DNA of 64,000 nt from Ignavibacteria bacterium (GTDB lineage Bacteria; Bacteroidota; Ignavibacteria; SZUA-365), in NCBI GenBank assembly GCA_016720835.1, contig JADKJW010000031.1, forward strand, positions 1 through 64,000, read 5' to 3'. The notes beneath the pieces are model-generated. The model saw nothing but the letters and a program-made list of their open reading frames with translations. It searched no databases and had not been told where the DNA came from. Position 1 is the first letter of the stretch. Each line of letters begins with the position of its first letter. The translations under genes and the position numbers were made by a program. This document shows, piece by piece, positions 19,049-28,113 of this stretch.

Positions 19049-19833
19049 CCGCATACAACACCGACTATCCCGTCATCTCCGTACGACCGGTCGCTGACGA
19101 AACATTCGCGCTGCGTTTCCACGCACCGGAACTCTCCGCGGCGTTGCGTCCGGGGCAGTTCCTGAACATCCTGACGAGCGAGCTGTACGATCCCTTGCTG
19201 CGTCGGCCCTACAGCATTTCCAATGTCATCGGCGAGGAGTGCGAGATCATCTTCACCATCGTCGGCAAGGGCACCGCGCTGCTCGCCGAGAAACGCAGCG
19301 GCGACACGATCGGCGTGCTCGGTCCACTGGGAAACACGTTCGGATACGAGAAGGACTTTGGAACCGCCATCATCGTTGCCGGCGGCATCGGCGTCGCGCC
19401 CTTTCCGTTTCTCGTCAGAGAATTGCAGCGCAGGGAGAAGAGCATCCACACCTTTCTCGGCGCCCGCAATGCAGGGCGCGTCGTCAGGGACGGACTCGCC
19501 GGCCTGCACATCGCAACGGACGACGGGAGCGAGGGCTACCACGGCACCGCCGTCGCATGCCTCGATGCCTTTCTCGGCACGCACGAGCCCGACCGTCCGC
19601 GGATCTTCGCCTGCGGTCCCAATCTCATGCTCCGGGCAACGCAGGAACTCGCCGCCCGACGCGGCATCGCGTGCGAGCTGTCTCTGGAGTCGGAAATGGC
19701 GTGCGGGGTCGGGATATGCCAGGGATGCCCGATCGAGCGCACGGAGGGCGAGCGGAAGTACGCGCTCGTCTGCACGGACGGCCCCTGTTTCGATTCGCGC
19801 GACATCATCTTTCACGAGCATCATCACGCATGA
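19045..19833 (+). CDS. pyrK: Dihydroorotate dehydrogenase electron-transfer subunit
   Basis: 262 residues, intact. PyrK passes electrons from PyrD to NAD+ through FAD and a [2Fe-2S] cluster. Visible are the FAD-binding RRPYSISN, the NAD-binding IIVAGGIGVAPFPFLV, FACGPNLML and the cluster cysteines in MACGVGICQGCPIE with a later Cys in CTDGPCFDS. The ATG overlaps the stop of the TPR gene (ATGA, 19045-19048), and its own stop overlaps the pyrD start. Confidence 0.92.
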   Translation: MTAYNTDYPVISVRPVADETFALRFHAPELSAALRPGQFLNILTSELYDPLLRRPYSISNVIGEECEIIFTIVGKGTALLAEKRSGDTIGVLGPLGNTFGYEKDFGTAIIVAGGIGVAPFPFLVRELQRREKSIHTFLGARNAGRVVRDGLAGLHIATDDGSEGYHGTAVACLDAFLGTHEPDRPRIFACGPNLMLRATQELAARRGIACELSLESEMACGVGICQGCPIERTEGERKYALVCTDGPCFDSRDIIFHEHHHA

Positions 19834-20777
19834 ACAGCGCCTTCGCACTCGGGAGTCTCGTCCTCCGCAACCGCGTCCTCGTCGCGTCGGGCACTTTCGG
19901 CTACGGCAACGAACTGGCGCCGTACACCGCGCTCGATGCCATCGGCGGCATCGTCACCAAGTCCGTGAGCATGCTCCCGCGGCAGGGCAACGCGCCGCGG
20001 CGCATCGTCGAAACCGCGAGCGGAATGCTGAATTCCATCGGGCTGGCGAATGTCGGCCTGGACGCGTTCATCAGCACCAAGCTGCCGTTCCTTCGCACGG
20101 TCGACACGGCGATCATCGTGAACATTGCGGCGAGTTCGGTGGAGGAGTACACCGCCGTCCTCGAGCGGCTCGAGATGGAGGAGGGGATCGACGCCTACGA
20201 GATCAACGTCTCCTGTCCGAATGTCAAGGACGGCGGCCTGAGTTTCGGCACGAAGCGTGAAGCGACCGCAGCCATCACGCGCGATCTGCGGCCACGCACG
20301 CGGAAGCCGCTCATCATCAAGCTCACGCCCAATGTGACACGCGTGTCCGATTTTGCCGCGGCATGCGAGGACGAGGGCGCCGACGCCGTTTCGCTCATTA
20401 ACACGCTCGTCGGCATGGCCGTCGATGTCCGCACGCGCGCACCGAAGCTTTCGACCATCACCGGCGGCCTCTCGGGCCCCGCGATCAAGCCCGTCGCGCT
20501 TGCCAAGGTGTTTGAAGTCTCGAAGGCCGTGCGCATCCCGATCATCGGGATCGGCGGCATCATGACCTGGGAAGACGCCATCGAGTTCCTGCTCGTCGGC
20601 GCCAGCGCCGTGCAGGTCGGCACCGCGAGTTTCCGCGATCCGGATGCGGCCGCAAAAATCGCGACCGGCATGGACGCCTACTGCGAACGGGAAGGCGTCG
20701 CCGACATGCAGGACCTTGTCGGCGGCCTGCGCATTCCGCAGAACGTCACCGCGCCCGGACTCGTCGCGTCCCGGTGA
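19830..20777 (+). CDS. pyrD: Dihydroorotate dehydrogenase, class IB catalytic subunit
   Basis: 315 residues. It oxidises dihydroorotate to orotate in pyrimidine synthesis. Visible are VASGTFGYG, KSVSMLPRQGN, NSIGLANVG, the active-site loop INVSCPNVKDGG with the class-I catalytic Cys, IIKLTPNV and the FMN-phosphate site IIGIGGIMTWEDAIEFL. Adjacency to pyrK marks the NAD-dependent class IB (PyrDB) enzyme. The start is the ATG at 19830 in the ATGA overlap; the open frame upstream is the shadow of pyrK. Confidence 0.93.
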   Translation: MNSAFALGSLVLRNRVLVASGTFGYGNELAPYTALDAIGGIVTKSVSMLPRQGNAPRRIVETASGMLNSIGLANVGLDAFISTKLPFLRTVDTAIIVNIAASSVEEYTAVLERLEMEEGIDAYEINVSCPNVKDGGLSFGTKREATAAITRDLRPRTRKPLIIKLTPNVTRVSDFAAACEDEGADAVSLINTLVGMAVDVRTRAPKLSTITGGLSGPAIKPVALAKVFEVSKAVRIPIIGIGGIMTWEDAIEFLLVGASAVQVGTASFRDPDAAAKIATGMDAYCEREGVADMQDLVGGLRIPQNVTAPGLVASR

Positions 20778-20790
20778 CGGTTCTCTGACA

Positions 20791-21756
20791 ATGCAGCGGT
20801 CCTTCGTCCGGAGACTTCCCGCACACGGCGTGCTCCGCATGGACGGCCGCGAAGCGCTCGACCTGCTGCATCGCCTGTCCACCAACGCCGTCTCGGACAT
20901 GCAGCCCGGCGACGCGCACGAGACGGTGCTCACCACCGAGAAGGCTCGCATCATCGACTGCGTGCTCGTGCTGGCACGGGCAGATCATGTGCTGCTGCTC
21001 GTTTCGCCCGACCGCATGGCAACGCTGCGCGCGTGGCTGGAGAAGTACACGATCATGGAGGACATCCGCTACACCGATTGCAGCGCAACGACCATGCAGG
21101 CGGAAGTGAGCGACCTCGGCGAGGAGGACGTGCAGGCCCTTTTCGACGATCCGCTTCCCGCGGTGTGGCAGGCGCGCGAGCAGCGCATCGGCGGCAGCGT
21201 CGCGACGCTCATCCGGCACGACAGCATCCAGGGTCCGGGATGGCGTCTGCTTTTTACCGTCCCCGAGAACGCTCCCACGCAGCCAGAACATTCGCTTGAT
21301 GCATGGCTTTCGGAGAAGAAGGTCCAACACTGCTCAACGGAGGACTACACCTTGTGGCGCGTCAGACGCGGTCATCCTGCAATCGGCGCGGAGCTGACGG
21401 ATCGCGTGAATCCGCTCGAAGCGGGAGCGGAAGCAGCGGTGAGTTTCACCAAGGGCTGTTACATCGGTCAGGAAGTGATCGCGCGACTCGACAGTCAGGA
21501 CAAGGTGCAGCGCCGTCTCCGCCGATTGCGCATCGACGCCCCCGACGGCACGGAAGGTTTCTCAGGCGCGGAGCTGCTGCTCGCGGATGCCGATGCGGGA
21601 TTCATCGGCTCTGCCGTCTTCGACGCGTCCGCGGCGTCGTTCGCCGCGCTCGGGTGCGTGCGCACGGCCTTTCTCGAGGAAGGAACCGTGCTCTCCGCGC
21701 GGACCGGAGAGCAGGTGTTCCGAGTGACGGTGCTCGCGGATCACCATGAACGATGA
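20791..21756 (+). CDS. YgfZ/GcvT-like folate-binding protein
   Basis: 321 residues, intact. The family signature KGCYIGQEVIARLDSQ is at about 21450-21500. The N-terminus (LRMDGREALDLLHRLSTNAV) matches the folate-binding GcvT fold. YgfZ (IbaB-type) proteins help assemble or repair certain Fe-S enzymes using tetrahydrofolate. Nothing suggests aminomethyltransferase activity. It starts 13 bases after pyrD in the same operon; PyrK and PyrD are flavin/Fe-S enzymes, which may explain the link. Confidence 0.87.
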   Translation: MQRSFVRRLPAHGVLRMDGREALDLLHRLSTNAVSDMQPGDAHETVLTTEKARIIDCVLVLARADHVLLLVSPDRMATLRAWLEKYTIMEDIRYTDCSATTMQAEVSDLGEEDVQALFDDPLPAVWQAREQRIGGSVATLIRHDSIQGPGWRLLFTVPENAPTQPEHSLDAWLSEKKVQHCSTEDYTLWRVRRGHPAIGAELTDRVNPLEAGAEAAVSFTKGCYIGQEVIARLDSQDKVQRRLRRLRIDAPDGTEGFSGAELLLADADAGFIGSAVFDASAASFAALGCVRTAFLEEGTVLSARTGEQVFRVTVLADHHER

Positions 21757-22507
21757 GCGACCTGCGAGCGACGTCATGAGCGAGGGCGAAGCGTCCCCTG
21801 TCGTTTTTATCACCGGGTCGGGTCGGCGGCTCGGACGGCAGCTCGCGTTCGCATTCGCCGATGGCGGTTACGACATCGTGCTGCACGCGCATGCGTCCGT
21901 CGAGGGCATGGCGCAGGCACGGCAGGCGATCGAGGCGAAGGGCAGGCGCGCGTTCGCCGTCCGGGGCGACGTCTCTCGCGTCGCGGACCTCCGGCGCATG
22001 GCGGACGAAGCGCTCGCGGCGGCGGGGCGCCTGGACGTGCTGGTGCACAACGCGGGGACGTTTCCGGAGGCCGCGTTTGACGAGGTCACCGAGGAGATGT
22101 GGGACGCGGCGCAGCACATCAACACGCGCAGCATCTTTTTCCTGACGCAGGCCTGCGCGCCGGCATTGCGCGCCAGCAAGGGCAGCGTGGTGGTGATAGC
22201 ATCGGTGGGAGGAATGCAGGCGTGGCGCAGGCACATCCCGTACAACGTTTCGAAGGCCGGCGCCATCATGCTCACGCGCGCGCTCGCCAAGGAGCTTGCG
22301 CCCGCGGTCCGCGTGAACGCCGTTGCTCCCGGCATCGTGCTCGTCCCGGGTGAAGAGGAACGCGCGCATCCATCCGCGGAGCGCATCCCGCTTCAGCGGT
22401 ACGGACTGCCGGCGGACCTTGCCGGCGCGGTGCTCTTTCTCGCACGCGCGCCGTATATTACCGGCCAGGTGCTCGCCGTCGACGGCGGCACATCCGCCGC
22501 AACCTAG
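21746..22507 (+). CDS. Short-chain dehydrogenase/reductase
   Basis: 253 residues. The Rossmann motif is TGSGRRLGRQLA, then VHNAG, the catalytic Ser in VIASVGG and Tyr/Lys in YNVSKAG, and PG at VNAVAPGIVL. The arginine pair in the TGxxxRxG region and the FolE/folate-linked neighbour (YgfZ-like) recall pteridine/dihydrofolate reductases of the FolM/PTR1 type, but the substrate cannot be read from sequence. The ATG at 21746 overlaps the previous gene by 11 bases; a second in-frame ATG at 21776 (MSEGEASPV) is an alternative start. Confidence 0.85.
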   Translation: MNDERPASDVMSEGEASPVVFITGSGRRLGRQLAFAFADGGYDIVLHAHASVEGMAQARQAIEAKGRRAFAVRGDVSRVADLRRMADEALAAAGRLDVLVHNAGTFPEAAFDEVTEEMWDAAQHINTRSIFFLTQACAPALRASKGSVVVIASVGGMQAWRRHIPYNVSKAGAIMLTRALAKELAPAVRVNAVAPGIVLVPGEEERAHPSAERIPLQRYGLPADLAGAVLFLARAPYITGQVLAVDGGTSAAT

Positions 22508-22517
22508 AAGGATCCGC

Positions 22518-23345
22518 ATGGCCCCGACCAAGTTCACGACCAAGGCGTACAAGAACCTCGACTTCCTCAACAGCAGCGACGCGCGTCCGCTGCGCCTGCT
22601 CGCGGAGTACTTCGAGCCGCAGCAGCGCATCCGCAAGAACCAGATACAGGACACGATCGTCTTTTTTGGTTCCGCACGGCTGATGTCCCGCGAGGCCGCC
22701 GAGCAGCGGAAGCAGGAGGTGCTGGCATCCATCAACAGCGGCGGCGCCAGGGGCGCCTCGAAGAAGCTCGTCGCCGATCTGCAGGATGCCGAGAGGCATG
22801 TGACGTCCTCGGAGTATTACGAGGACGCCGTGGAGCTCGCGAAGCTCCTGAGCAAGTGGAGCCTCGGACTTTCGAAAAAGAACCGCTTCGTCATTTGTTC
22901 CGGCGGGGGACCGGGCATCATGGAGGCGGCCAACAAGGGCGCGCAGCTCGCGGGTGCAAAGTCCATCGGCCTCAACATCAGCCTCCCCTTCGAGCAGGAG
23001 CCGAACCCGTACATCCCGCCTGAACTGAACATGGAGTTCCACTACTTCTTCATGCGCAAGTTCTGGTTCGTATATCCGGCCAAAGCCCTGGTGGTGTTTC
23101 CCGGCGGTTTCGGCACCATGGATGAACTCTTCGAGGTGCTGACCCTCGTGCAAACGGACAAGTTGCGCAAAGAGGTGTTCATCGTCCTGTACGGTTCTGA
23201 TTTCTGGAAGAAGGTCATTAACTTTGACGCATTGATGGAAACGCGGCTGATCAGCAGGGAGGACATGAACCTGTTCACGTTTGCCAACACGCCGAAGGAA
23301 GCCTTCACGCACCTGCGCAAAAAACTGACCGAGCGGTACCTCTGA
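22518..23345 (+). CDS. LOG-family Rossmann-fold phosphoribohydrolase-like protein
   Basis: 275 residues. The LOG/lysine-decarboxylase-like motifs are ICSGGGPGIMEAANKGA and PGGFGTMDELFEVLTLVQT, with FFMRKFWFVYPAKA between them. An N-terminal extension of about 85 residues is helical. Characterised LOG proteins cleave nucleoside monophosphates to base and ribose 5-phosphate; other relatives (PpnN) act on purine monophosphates. It lies 10 bases after the SDR gene in the same operon. Confidence 0.85.
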   Translation: MAPTKFTTKAYKNLDFLNSSDARPLRLLAEYFEPQQRIRKNQIQDTIVFFGSARLMSREAAEQRKQEVLASINSGGARGASKKLVADLQDAERHVTSSEYYEDAVELAKLLSKWSLGLSKKNRFVICSGGGPGIMEAANKGAQLAGAKSIGLNISLPFEQEPNPYIPPELNMEFHYFFMRKFWFVYPAKALVVFPGGFGTMDELFEVLTLVQTDKLRKEVFIVLYGSDFWKKVINFDALMETRLISREDMNLFTFANTPKEAFTHLRKKLTERYL

Positions 23346-23346
23346 C

Positions 23347-24249
23347 ATGGTGAACGAACGCGAATTGTGGGCGCTGTTTTCGCTGCTCGACGACGCGCAA
23401 CCGTCGGTGCAGGACGCCGTGCGTCAGCGGCTCGTGACCATCGGCGACGATGCCGTCGCGCCCCTTCGCAGCCTCGCGCGCATCCACAACCTCCATGCGG
23501 ACCGCGTCGAGGACGTGGTCGACGAGATCCGCATGACGCACACGCTGCGGCGGCTGGCGGCGCTGTACGCGGACGACGCGGGCCCGGTGGATCTCGAAGA
23601 GGGCGTGTTCGTCATCGCGCGTTACGGCTATCCGGATCTGAATGTCCCCGGATATCAGAAACGGCTCGACGAAATGGCGCGCGACGTGCAGGTGCTTGCC
23701 GGCGCGCGCGGGACGCCCATCGACCGCTTCATGAAGATGCGGACCTACCTGTTCAGCGAACTGGGGTTCATGGGCAATCAGCACGACTACTACAATCCCG
23801 ACAACAGCTACTTCAACAAGGTCATCGATTTCCGCCGCGGCATTCCGATCACGCTCTCGGTGCTGATGCTCCTGATCGGGAAGCGTCTCGACCTGACATT
23901 GCACGGCATCGGCATGCCCATGCACTTCCTCGTGCAGTTCGACGATGCGGACCGCATGTTTTTCGTCGATCCGTTCAACGCCGGCATGATCATCACGCAG
24001 GAGCAGTGCCGCTCACTGTTGAGCACGAACGGCATCCAGTTCCTGCCGTCCATGCTTGCGCCCGTCGAGAGGAAGGAAATCCTCGAGCGGATGTGGCGCA
24101 ACCTGTTCCTCGCGTATCAGAAGGTCGGGAATACCGCGGACGTCGCCCGCATCGGCAATATCCTCCATTTCGTGAATCCCGAATTTCCGGTCAACTCCTC
24201 CTCCTTCGACGATGACGACATCGAGGAAGAGGAAGACGACGACGTGTAG
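23347..24249 (+). CDS. SirB1-family transglutaminase-like protein
   Basis: 300 residues. The SirB1 domain is shown by GFMGNQHDYYNPDNSYFN, VIDFRRGIPITLSVLMLLIG, LHGIGMPMHFLVQF and FVDPFNAGMIIT. The protein ends in an acidic tail (DDDDIEEEEDDD). The function of the family is poorly known; it shares the transglutaminase/papain fold. It is the last gene of the run, one base after the LOG gene stop, and is followed by a terminator. Confidence 0.85.
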   Translation: MVNERELWALFSLLDDAQPSVQDAVRQRLVTIGDDAVAPLRSLARIHNLHADRVEDVVDEIRMTHTLRRLAALYADDAGPVDLEEGVFVIARYGYPDLNVPGYQKRLDEMARDVQVLAGARGTPIDRFMKMRTYLFSELGFMGNQHDYYNPDNSYFNKVIDFRRGIPITLSVLMLLIGKRLDLTLHGIGMPMHFLVQFDDADRMFFVDPFNAGMIITQEQCRSLLSTNGIQFLPSMLAPVERKEILERMWRNLFLAYQKVGNTADVARIGNILHFVNPEFPVNSSSFDDDDIEEEEDDDV

Positions 24250-24613
24250 CAGCTGGGAGGCAGACCCGCATCAGAGTCGCATGCACTTTCCAGAAATGCG
24301 ATACGGGAGCATCGCATTTCCTTTTAAGTGCCCCATTATGTGCTGATCTGTTGTGTTCATGGCGTGAACAACAGCTGATCGGGTGTACAGATATATTACA
24401 CGACGATCTGAACGGAGCATGCAGTCTCACATTGTTTATACCCTCCATTTGCGATGAGCGATTCTAAAGCGATAAAATATAATACTTTGAAGCACATGAA
24501 ACCGTTTCCGATTTCAATGGATTCATCACTGACTCTTCGTTCGCGGATGGCATGAAATCTGCTGTACCCTGTGTACATCCTTTTCACTCCCGTCCTATCA
24601 ATTGGTGTACCTT
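24250..24613. other. AT-rich intergenic region
   Basis: Apart from the terminator at 24293 this holds no gene. It is clearly more AT-rich than its surroundings, especially at 24400-24600, and must contain the promoter of the secreted protein at 24614. No convincing -33/-7 pair was found. Confidence 0.4.
24293..24325 (+). terminator. Terminator of the TPR-pyrKD-SirB1 operon
   Basis: GAAATGCGAT (24293-24302) pairs perfectly with ATCGCATTTC (24311-24320) around an 8-base loop and is followed by CTTTT. Confidence 0.85.
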
Positions 24614-26767
24614 ATGAAAAAATCCCTGCTTGCAATCGCGATACTGGGACTGCTTTTCGGTCAGAATGCAAGTGCTCAGCGATCATTCGCGAAACGAGTC
24701 GGTTTCAACATCAAAGGCAACATGACGATCATCGGCAATGTCAACGTTCGCGGGTATACAACCCAGTACGGGAGCACCACCGGTGGAAATTATGACGCCG
24801 GCGTCAATAACGACAGCTACTACATGCGGCATGTGGATGTTGACGGGACTACCGGGGACAATGCGGTGACGTTCAACTCGAGTTCCGCGACTCTGAATCT
24901 CCCTGTTTCGCAGGACAGCATCCTGTGGGCCGGATTGTACTGGCAGAGTTATTCGAACAGCAACTACCAGCAGAGCAACCTCTACGCGAATCGGAACTCT
25001 CAGCGTTACAAGATCCGTTTCAGGAAGGGAACCGGAGCCTACACGCAGTTGACCTCGACACAGAACGACCTGATCAGCACGTACGATTATCGCGGCTACT
25101 ACGCGTATCAGGGTTTCTTCGACGTCACCGCACTGGTGAAGGCTGGCGGGAATGGCGATTATTTTGTTGGAAGCATCGTCACGCCGTACGCCGAATACGG
25201 TGTTGGCGCGGGCTGGTCGATGGTGGTCATTTACAAGGATTTCTCCGGCAGTCCGCTCAGAAATATCGTGGCGTGGGACGGCTATCAGGCCGTGCAGCCG
25301 GGGACGACGGTCAACATCAATCTGAGCGGATTCAAGACTCCCGTGACGGGTGCTGTGCAATCCAATGTCGGCGTTGTCGCTTTTGAGGGTGATGATGGCC
25401 TCACGAACGACCGTCTTCGTCTTGGCCCCACATCGTACCTCTCGGACTGGCTGAATCCGTCAACGAATGTGTTCAACAGTTCCATCACCGAGTTGGGATC
25501 CCGTGTCACTGCCAAGAATCCGGATTTCACCAATCAGCTGGGCTACGACATCGATATCCTCTCGACCAACGGTATTCTTGCGAACAACTCCACGTCCACC
25601 ACGGTCCGTCTCGAAACGAACGGAGACCTGTACTATCCCGGCGTTGTGACGTTCAACACCGACATTTCCGGTGCTGCCGTGACCACGGAGAAGATGTTCT
25701 TCGATCCAGGCAGCAACACCTTGAGCACGACGAGGATTGTGACGATCCCGCCAAACACCATCGATAACAGAACAGTGCAATACCAGTTCAAGCTGGAAAG
25801 CATTGGAGAGATTACTGCGACGAGTGTGCGGCTCATCGATACGATTCCGATGTATCAGGATTACATCACCGGTTCGATGCAGACCTCGATGAACGGCACC
25901 ACATGGACGAATGTCTCCGATGCGAACGATGGCGATGCCGGGTACTATGACTCCGGACTCAAGCGTGTCATCATGGGCATCGGCAACAGCGCCACCTCAA
26001 CCAATGGCGGACAGATGCTTCCGGGGGCCGTCAGGTATGCGCGCTTCAAGACCCTCATACAGGATCCAGTGAACTTCAACCCGCCGCCGCCGAACCTGTA
26101 CGAGATTCCGAACTTCGCGGCAGCATTCTATCAGGATACCGCCAGTTACAACTACGAATCGAACAGCAATGGCGTCCTTCTCAGTATCGACAATGCGCTT
26201 CCCGTCGAGCTTGCCTCCTTCACCGCGAAGGCGAAGAGCAGTGACGCCGTCCTTGATTGGACGACGGTGACGGAATCCAACAACTACGGTTTTGAAATCG
26301 AGCGTCGTGCCACTGAGGGCGCTTGGACGATGGTCGGGTTCGTTGCTGGGAACGGGACCGTAAACTCACCCAAAACCTACGCGTTCACCGATATCGGAGC
26401 CGCCCAACACGGTTCGAAGCTCCAATATCGTCTCCGGCAGATCGATCGTGGAGGCAGTTACACCCACTCCAGCGTCGTGGAAGTGAGCTTCCTGTCTGAA
26501 GGCGGCACCACACTCTCCGCAGCGTACCCGAATCCTGTGACCAGCAACGCGGCGACATCGGTGTCGTTCACGCTTGCGAAGTCGGCAACTGTCAGTCTTG
26601 CGGTGTACGATATTTTCGGAAATGAGGTTGCGTCCCTGACGGAAGGCCAGCATGCCGAGGGCACATACGCATTCACCCTCTACACACGGACACTGCCTGT
26701 TGGAATGTACTACATCGAACTGCGCACCGGTTCGCAACGTCTGACGCGGAAACTCGTCGTTCGCTAA
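24614..26767 (+). CDS. Large T9SS-exported surface protein
   Basis: 717 residues. The signal peptide is MKKSLLAIAILGLLFGQNASA. The body contains a domain with ILWAGLYWQSYSNSNYQQSN and VGAGWSMVVIYKD, as in bacterial surface proteins, followed by an isopeptide/DUF11-like region (SIGEITATSVRLIDTIPMYQ). The end (residues about 635-717) is a type A T9SS sorting domain: AAYPNPVTSNAATSVSFTL, VYDIFGNEVASL, GMYYIELRTGS and a final KLVVR. It is therefore exported across the outer membrane and anchored or released. The first in-frame ATG at 24602 is replaced by 24614 because the signal peptide begins there. GC content is visibly lower than in neighbouring genes. An intrinsic terminator follows. Confidence 0.85.
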   Translation: MKKSLLAIAILGLLFGQNASAQRSFAKRVGFNIKGNMTIIGNVNVRGYTTQYGSTTGGNYDAGVNNDSYYMRHVDVDGTTGDNAVTFNSSSATLNLPVSQDSILWAGLYWQSYSNSNYQQSNLYANRNSQRYKIRFRKGTGAYTQLTSTQNDLISTYDYRGYYAYQGFFDVTALVKAGGNGDYFVGSIVTPYAEYGVGAGWSMVVIYKDFSGSPLRNIVAWDGYQAVQPGTTVNINLSGFKTPVTGAVQSNVGVVAFEGDDGLTNDRLRLGPTSYLSDWLNPSTNVFNSSITELGSRVTAKNPDFTNQLGYDIDILSTNGILANNSTSTTVRLETNGDLYYPGVVTFNTDISGAAVTTEKMFFDPGSNTLSTTRIVTIPPNTIDNRTVQYQFKLESIGEITATSVRLIDTIPMYQDYITGSMQTSMNGTTWTNVSDANDGDAGYYDSGLKRVIMGIGNSATSTNGGQMLPGAVRYARFKTLIQDPVNFNPPPPNLYEIPNFAAAFYQDTASYNYESNSNGVLLSIDNALPVELASFTAKAKSSDAVLDWTTVTESNNYGFEIERRATEGAWTMVGFVAGNGTVNSPKTYAFTDIGAAQHGSKLQYRLRQIDRGGSYTHSSVVEVSFLSEGGTTLSAAYPNPVTSNAATSVSFTLAKSATVSLAVYDIFGNEVASLTEGQHAEGTYAFTLYTRTLPVGMYYIELRTGSQRLTRKLVVR

Positions 26768-26794
26768 TTTCAACAGTCACGTTTTTCTTCTCGT

Positions 26795-26830
26795 GCCACT
26801 GCCCCGTTATTGCGGGGCAGTGGCATTTTT
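26795..26830 (+). terminator. Terminator of the T9SS cargo gene
   Basis: GCCACTGCCCCG (26795-26806) pairs perfectly with 26813-26824 around a 6-base loop and is followed by a run of five Ts. Confidence 0.92.
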
Positions 26831-26856
26831 ATCTGGAGCATGCAAGGGGATTTCCC

Positions 26857-26887
26857 TTTGATATGAGCTGGAAGACGTCTATGTTGC
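26857..26887 (+). promoter_or_regulatory. ssrA promoter
   Basis: TTTG (26857-26860), 19 bases, then TATGTTGC (26880-26887), 8 bases before the tmRNA 5' end. The spacing is exactly that of Bacteroidota promoters and the -7 element matches TAnnTTTG apart from its last two bases. Confidence 0.55.
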
Positions 26888-26895
26888 ACTACCCC

Positions 26896-27250
26896 GGGGA
26901 TGCATTGGTTTCGACGGGGAGCGAGGTGCTTGAAACTGCGCGCCGTGCCTGTCGCAAGCACGTTAATCTTACGGCAAGCAGTATAACTGCCGACTACAAC
27001 TACGCACTGGCCGCCTAACCATAGGTGACCACGTCCCTCCGAGGCCTGCCTGTCGGCTGAGGATCGGGGCGTCGCAAAAGACAGGCTAGGTTTCCGGGCG
27101 TCCGGCGAGGAAACCGAACCCCTCATCCGGACTGGCCTGCCGGTCGTCCTGTCTGTCGGATTACCGTCGGGCGAGATTAAAAGACAGAATACGCACGTAG
27201 ATGTTTCAGGGTCTTCTCTTCGGACGGGGGTTCGATTCCCCCCATCTCCA
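26896..27250 (+). ncRNA. ssrA: tmRNA (transfer-messenger RNA)
   Basis: About 355 nt. The 5' end GGGGATGCATTGGTTTCGAC is the standard tmRNA start, and GGGGATG pairs with CATCTCC at the 3' end (27243-27249, discriminator A27250). The T-arm GGGGGTTCGATTCCCCC is present just before it. The tag reading frame is 26974-27018: ASSITADYNYALAA then TAA, with the usual ALAA degradation tail. CCA is not encoded. tmRNA rescues stalled ribosomes with SmpB. No gene is assigned on the opposite strand. Confidence 0.96.
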
Positions 27251-27261
27251 CAGTTCAGGAC

Positions 27262-27293
27262 AATCGCCGTTCTTCTCACCGAGAACGGCGATT
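27262..27293 (+). terminator. Hairpin after ssrA
   Basis: AATCGCCGTTCT (27262-27273) pairs perfectly with 27282-27293 around an 8-base loop, 12 bases after the mature tmRNA end. The T-run is weak. Confidence 0.7.
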
Positions 27294-27365
27294 CCTTGTG
27301 CGCCGCCAGCTCGATCAGACGGCGTCCATCGGCATCCAGCTCGAGTTCAAGAATTGACATCGAAA

Positions 27366-27400
27366 AAGGGATTACCGGAGCGGCGCTCCGGTAATCCCTT
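27366..27400 (-). terminator. Terminator of the secreted Ig-like protein gene
   Basis: AAGGGATTACCGGAGC (27366-27381) pairs perfectly over 16 bp with 27385-27400 around a GGC loop. Read on the minus strand it is followed by a run of Ts (27363-27367 complement), so it ends the gene at 27421. Confidence 0.92.
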
Positions 27401-27420
27401 GAGAGAGCGGAATCGTGAAA

Positions 27421-28113
27421 TTATCGAGACTGGAGGTCGCCGGGTTGTCCTCCTGGGGACGACTGGATAGTCATCGCAAAGTTCTTTGTAACGCCGCCTG
27501 AGATGAATGGAATCTGCAGGACCTGACCCGCGGAGCCGGCATCAGCCGAGAGAGTAATGTTGACAGGTGTCGAGGCCAAAGGGGGTATGATGCCGTTCAT
27601 CGGGGCCACGGTCACTCCCTTCGGGAGATGTCCGACCCTCCACTTCATCTGTTCCGTACCCTCATTCTTGATCTGGATACCGACAGGCTTGCCAGAAGAG
27701 CTTCCCTCCGATGGGAGAAGATTCCACTTCGGCACGACACCGGCATCAGAAGCGGGGCCAATTGTCACGGTGACACTCAGTTTATCCCCGAGGTCGTTCA
27801 TGAAACCGACCACGCCGCGTTCACCGGCCTTGCCTATCGCCTTGATCGACACTTTCGTGTCGCCGTTCGCCGGTATCGGACCGCCGCTGGGTGTGACCGC
27901 CACGCAGGTCGGGAGCGGAAGCACGAGTTTCCACGTTTGCGGCTTCATGATCTTGCTCTGCAGCACAACCGTTCCCATCCCGCCGGCGGGTATGGTGAGA
28001 CTTGTCGGTTTGGCGACCAAGCCTGGTACCGCGCCCACATCCTGCGCCGGAACTGTGGCGCTTGTGAAGGCAGCTACAAGCGCGATGAGAAGCATGTTCA
28101 TGATGAGTTTCAT
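27421..28113 (-). CDS. Secreted protein with Ig-like/BACON-like repeats
   Basis: 230 residues from the ATG at 28111-28113, which has a strong Shine-Dalgarno (AGGAGG 8 bases upstream). The signal peptide is MKLIMNMLLIALVAAFTSA. The mature part shows two similar beta-sandwich segments (VAKPTSLTIPAGGMGTVVLQ and later SGKPVGIQIKNEGTEQMKW with PLASTPVNITLSADA), as in BACON or viral A-type Ig-like modules. No enzymatic motif was found. It is probably a periplasmic or surface binding/structural protein. Longer in-frame starts upstream would mask the signal peptide. Confidence 0.7.
   Translation of the reverse strand: MKLIMNMLLIALVAAFTSATVPAQDVGAVPGLVAKPTSLTIPAGGMGTVVLQSKIMKPQTWKLVLPLPTCVAVTPSGGPIPANGDTKVSIKAIGKAGERGVVGFMNDLGDKLSVTVTIGPASDAGVVPKWNLLPSEGSSSGKPVGIQIKNEGTEQMKWRVGHLPKGVTVAPMNGIIPPLASTPVNITLSADAGSAGQVLQIPFISGGVTKNFAMTIQSSPGGQPGDLQSR

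Noticed and set aside
26770..27360. 196-codon open frame on the minus strand
   Set aside because: It covers the tmRNA gene and its hairpin; no protein features.
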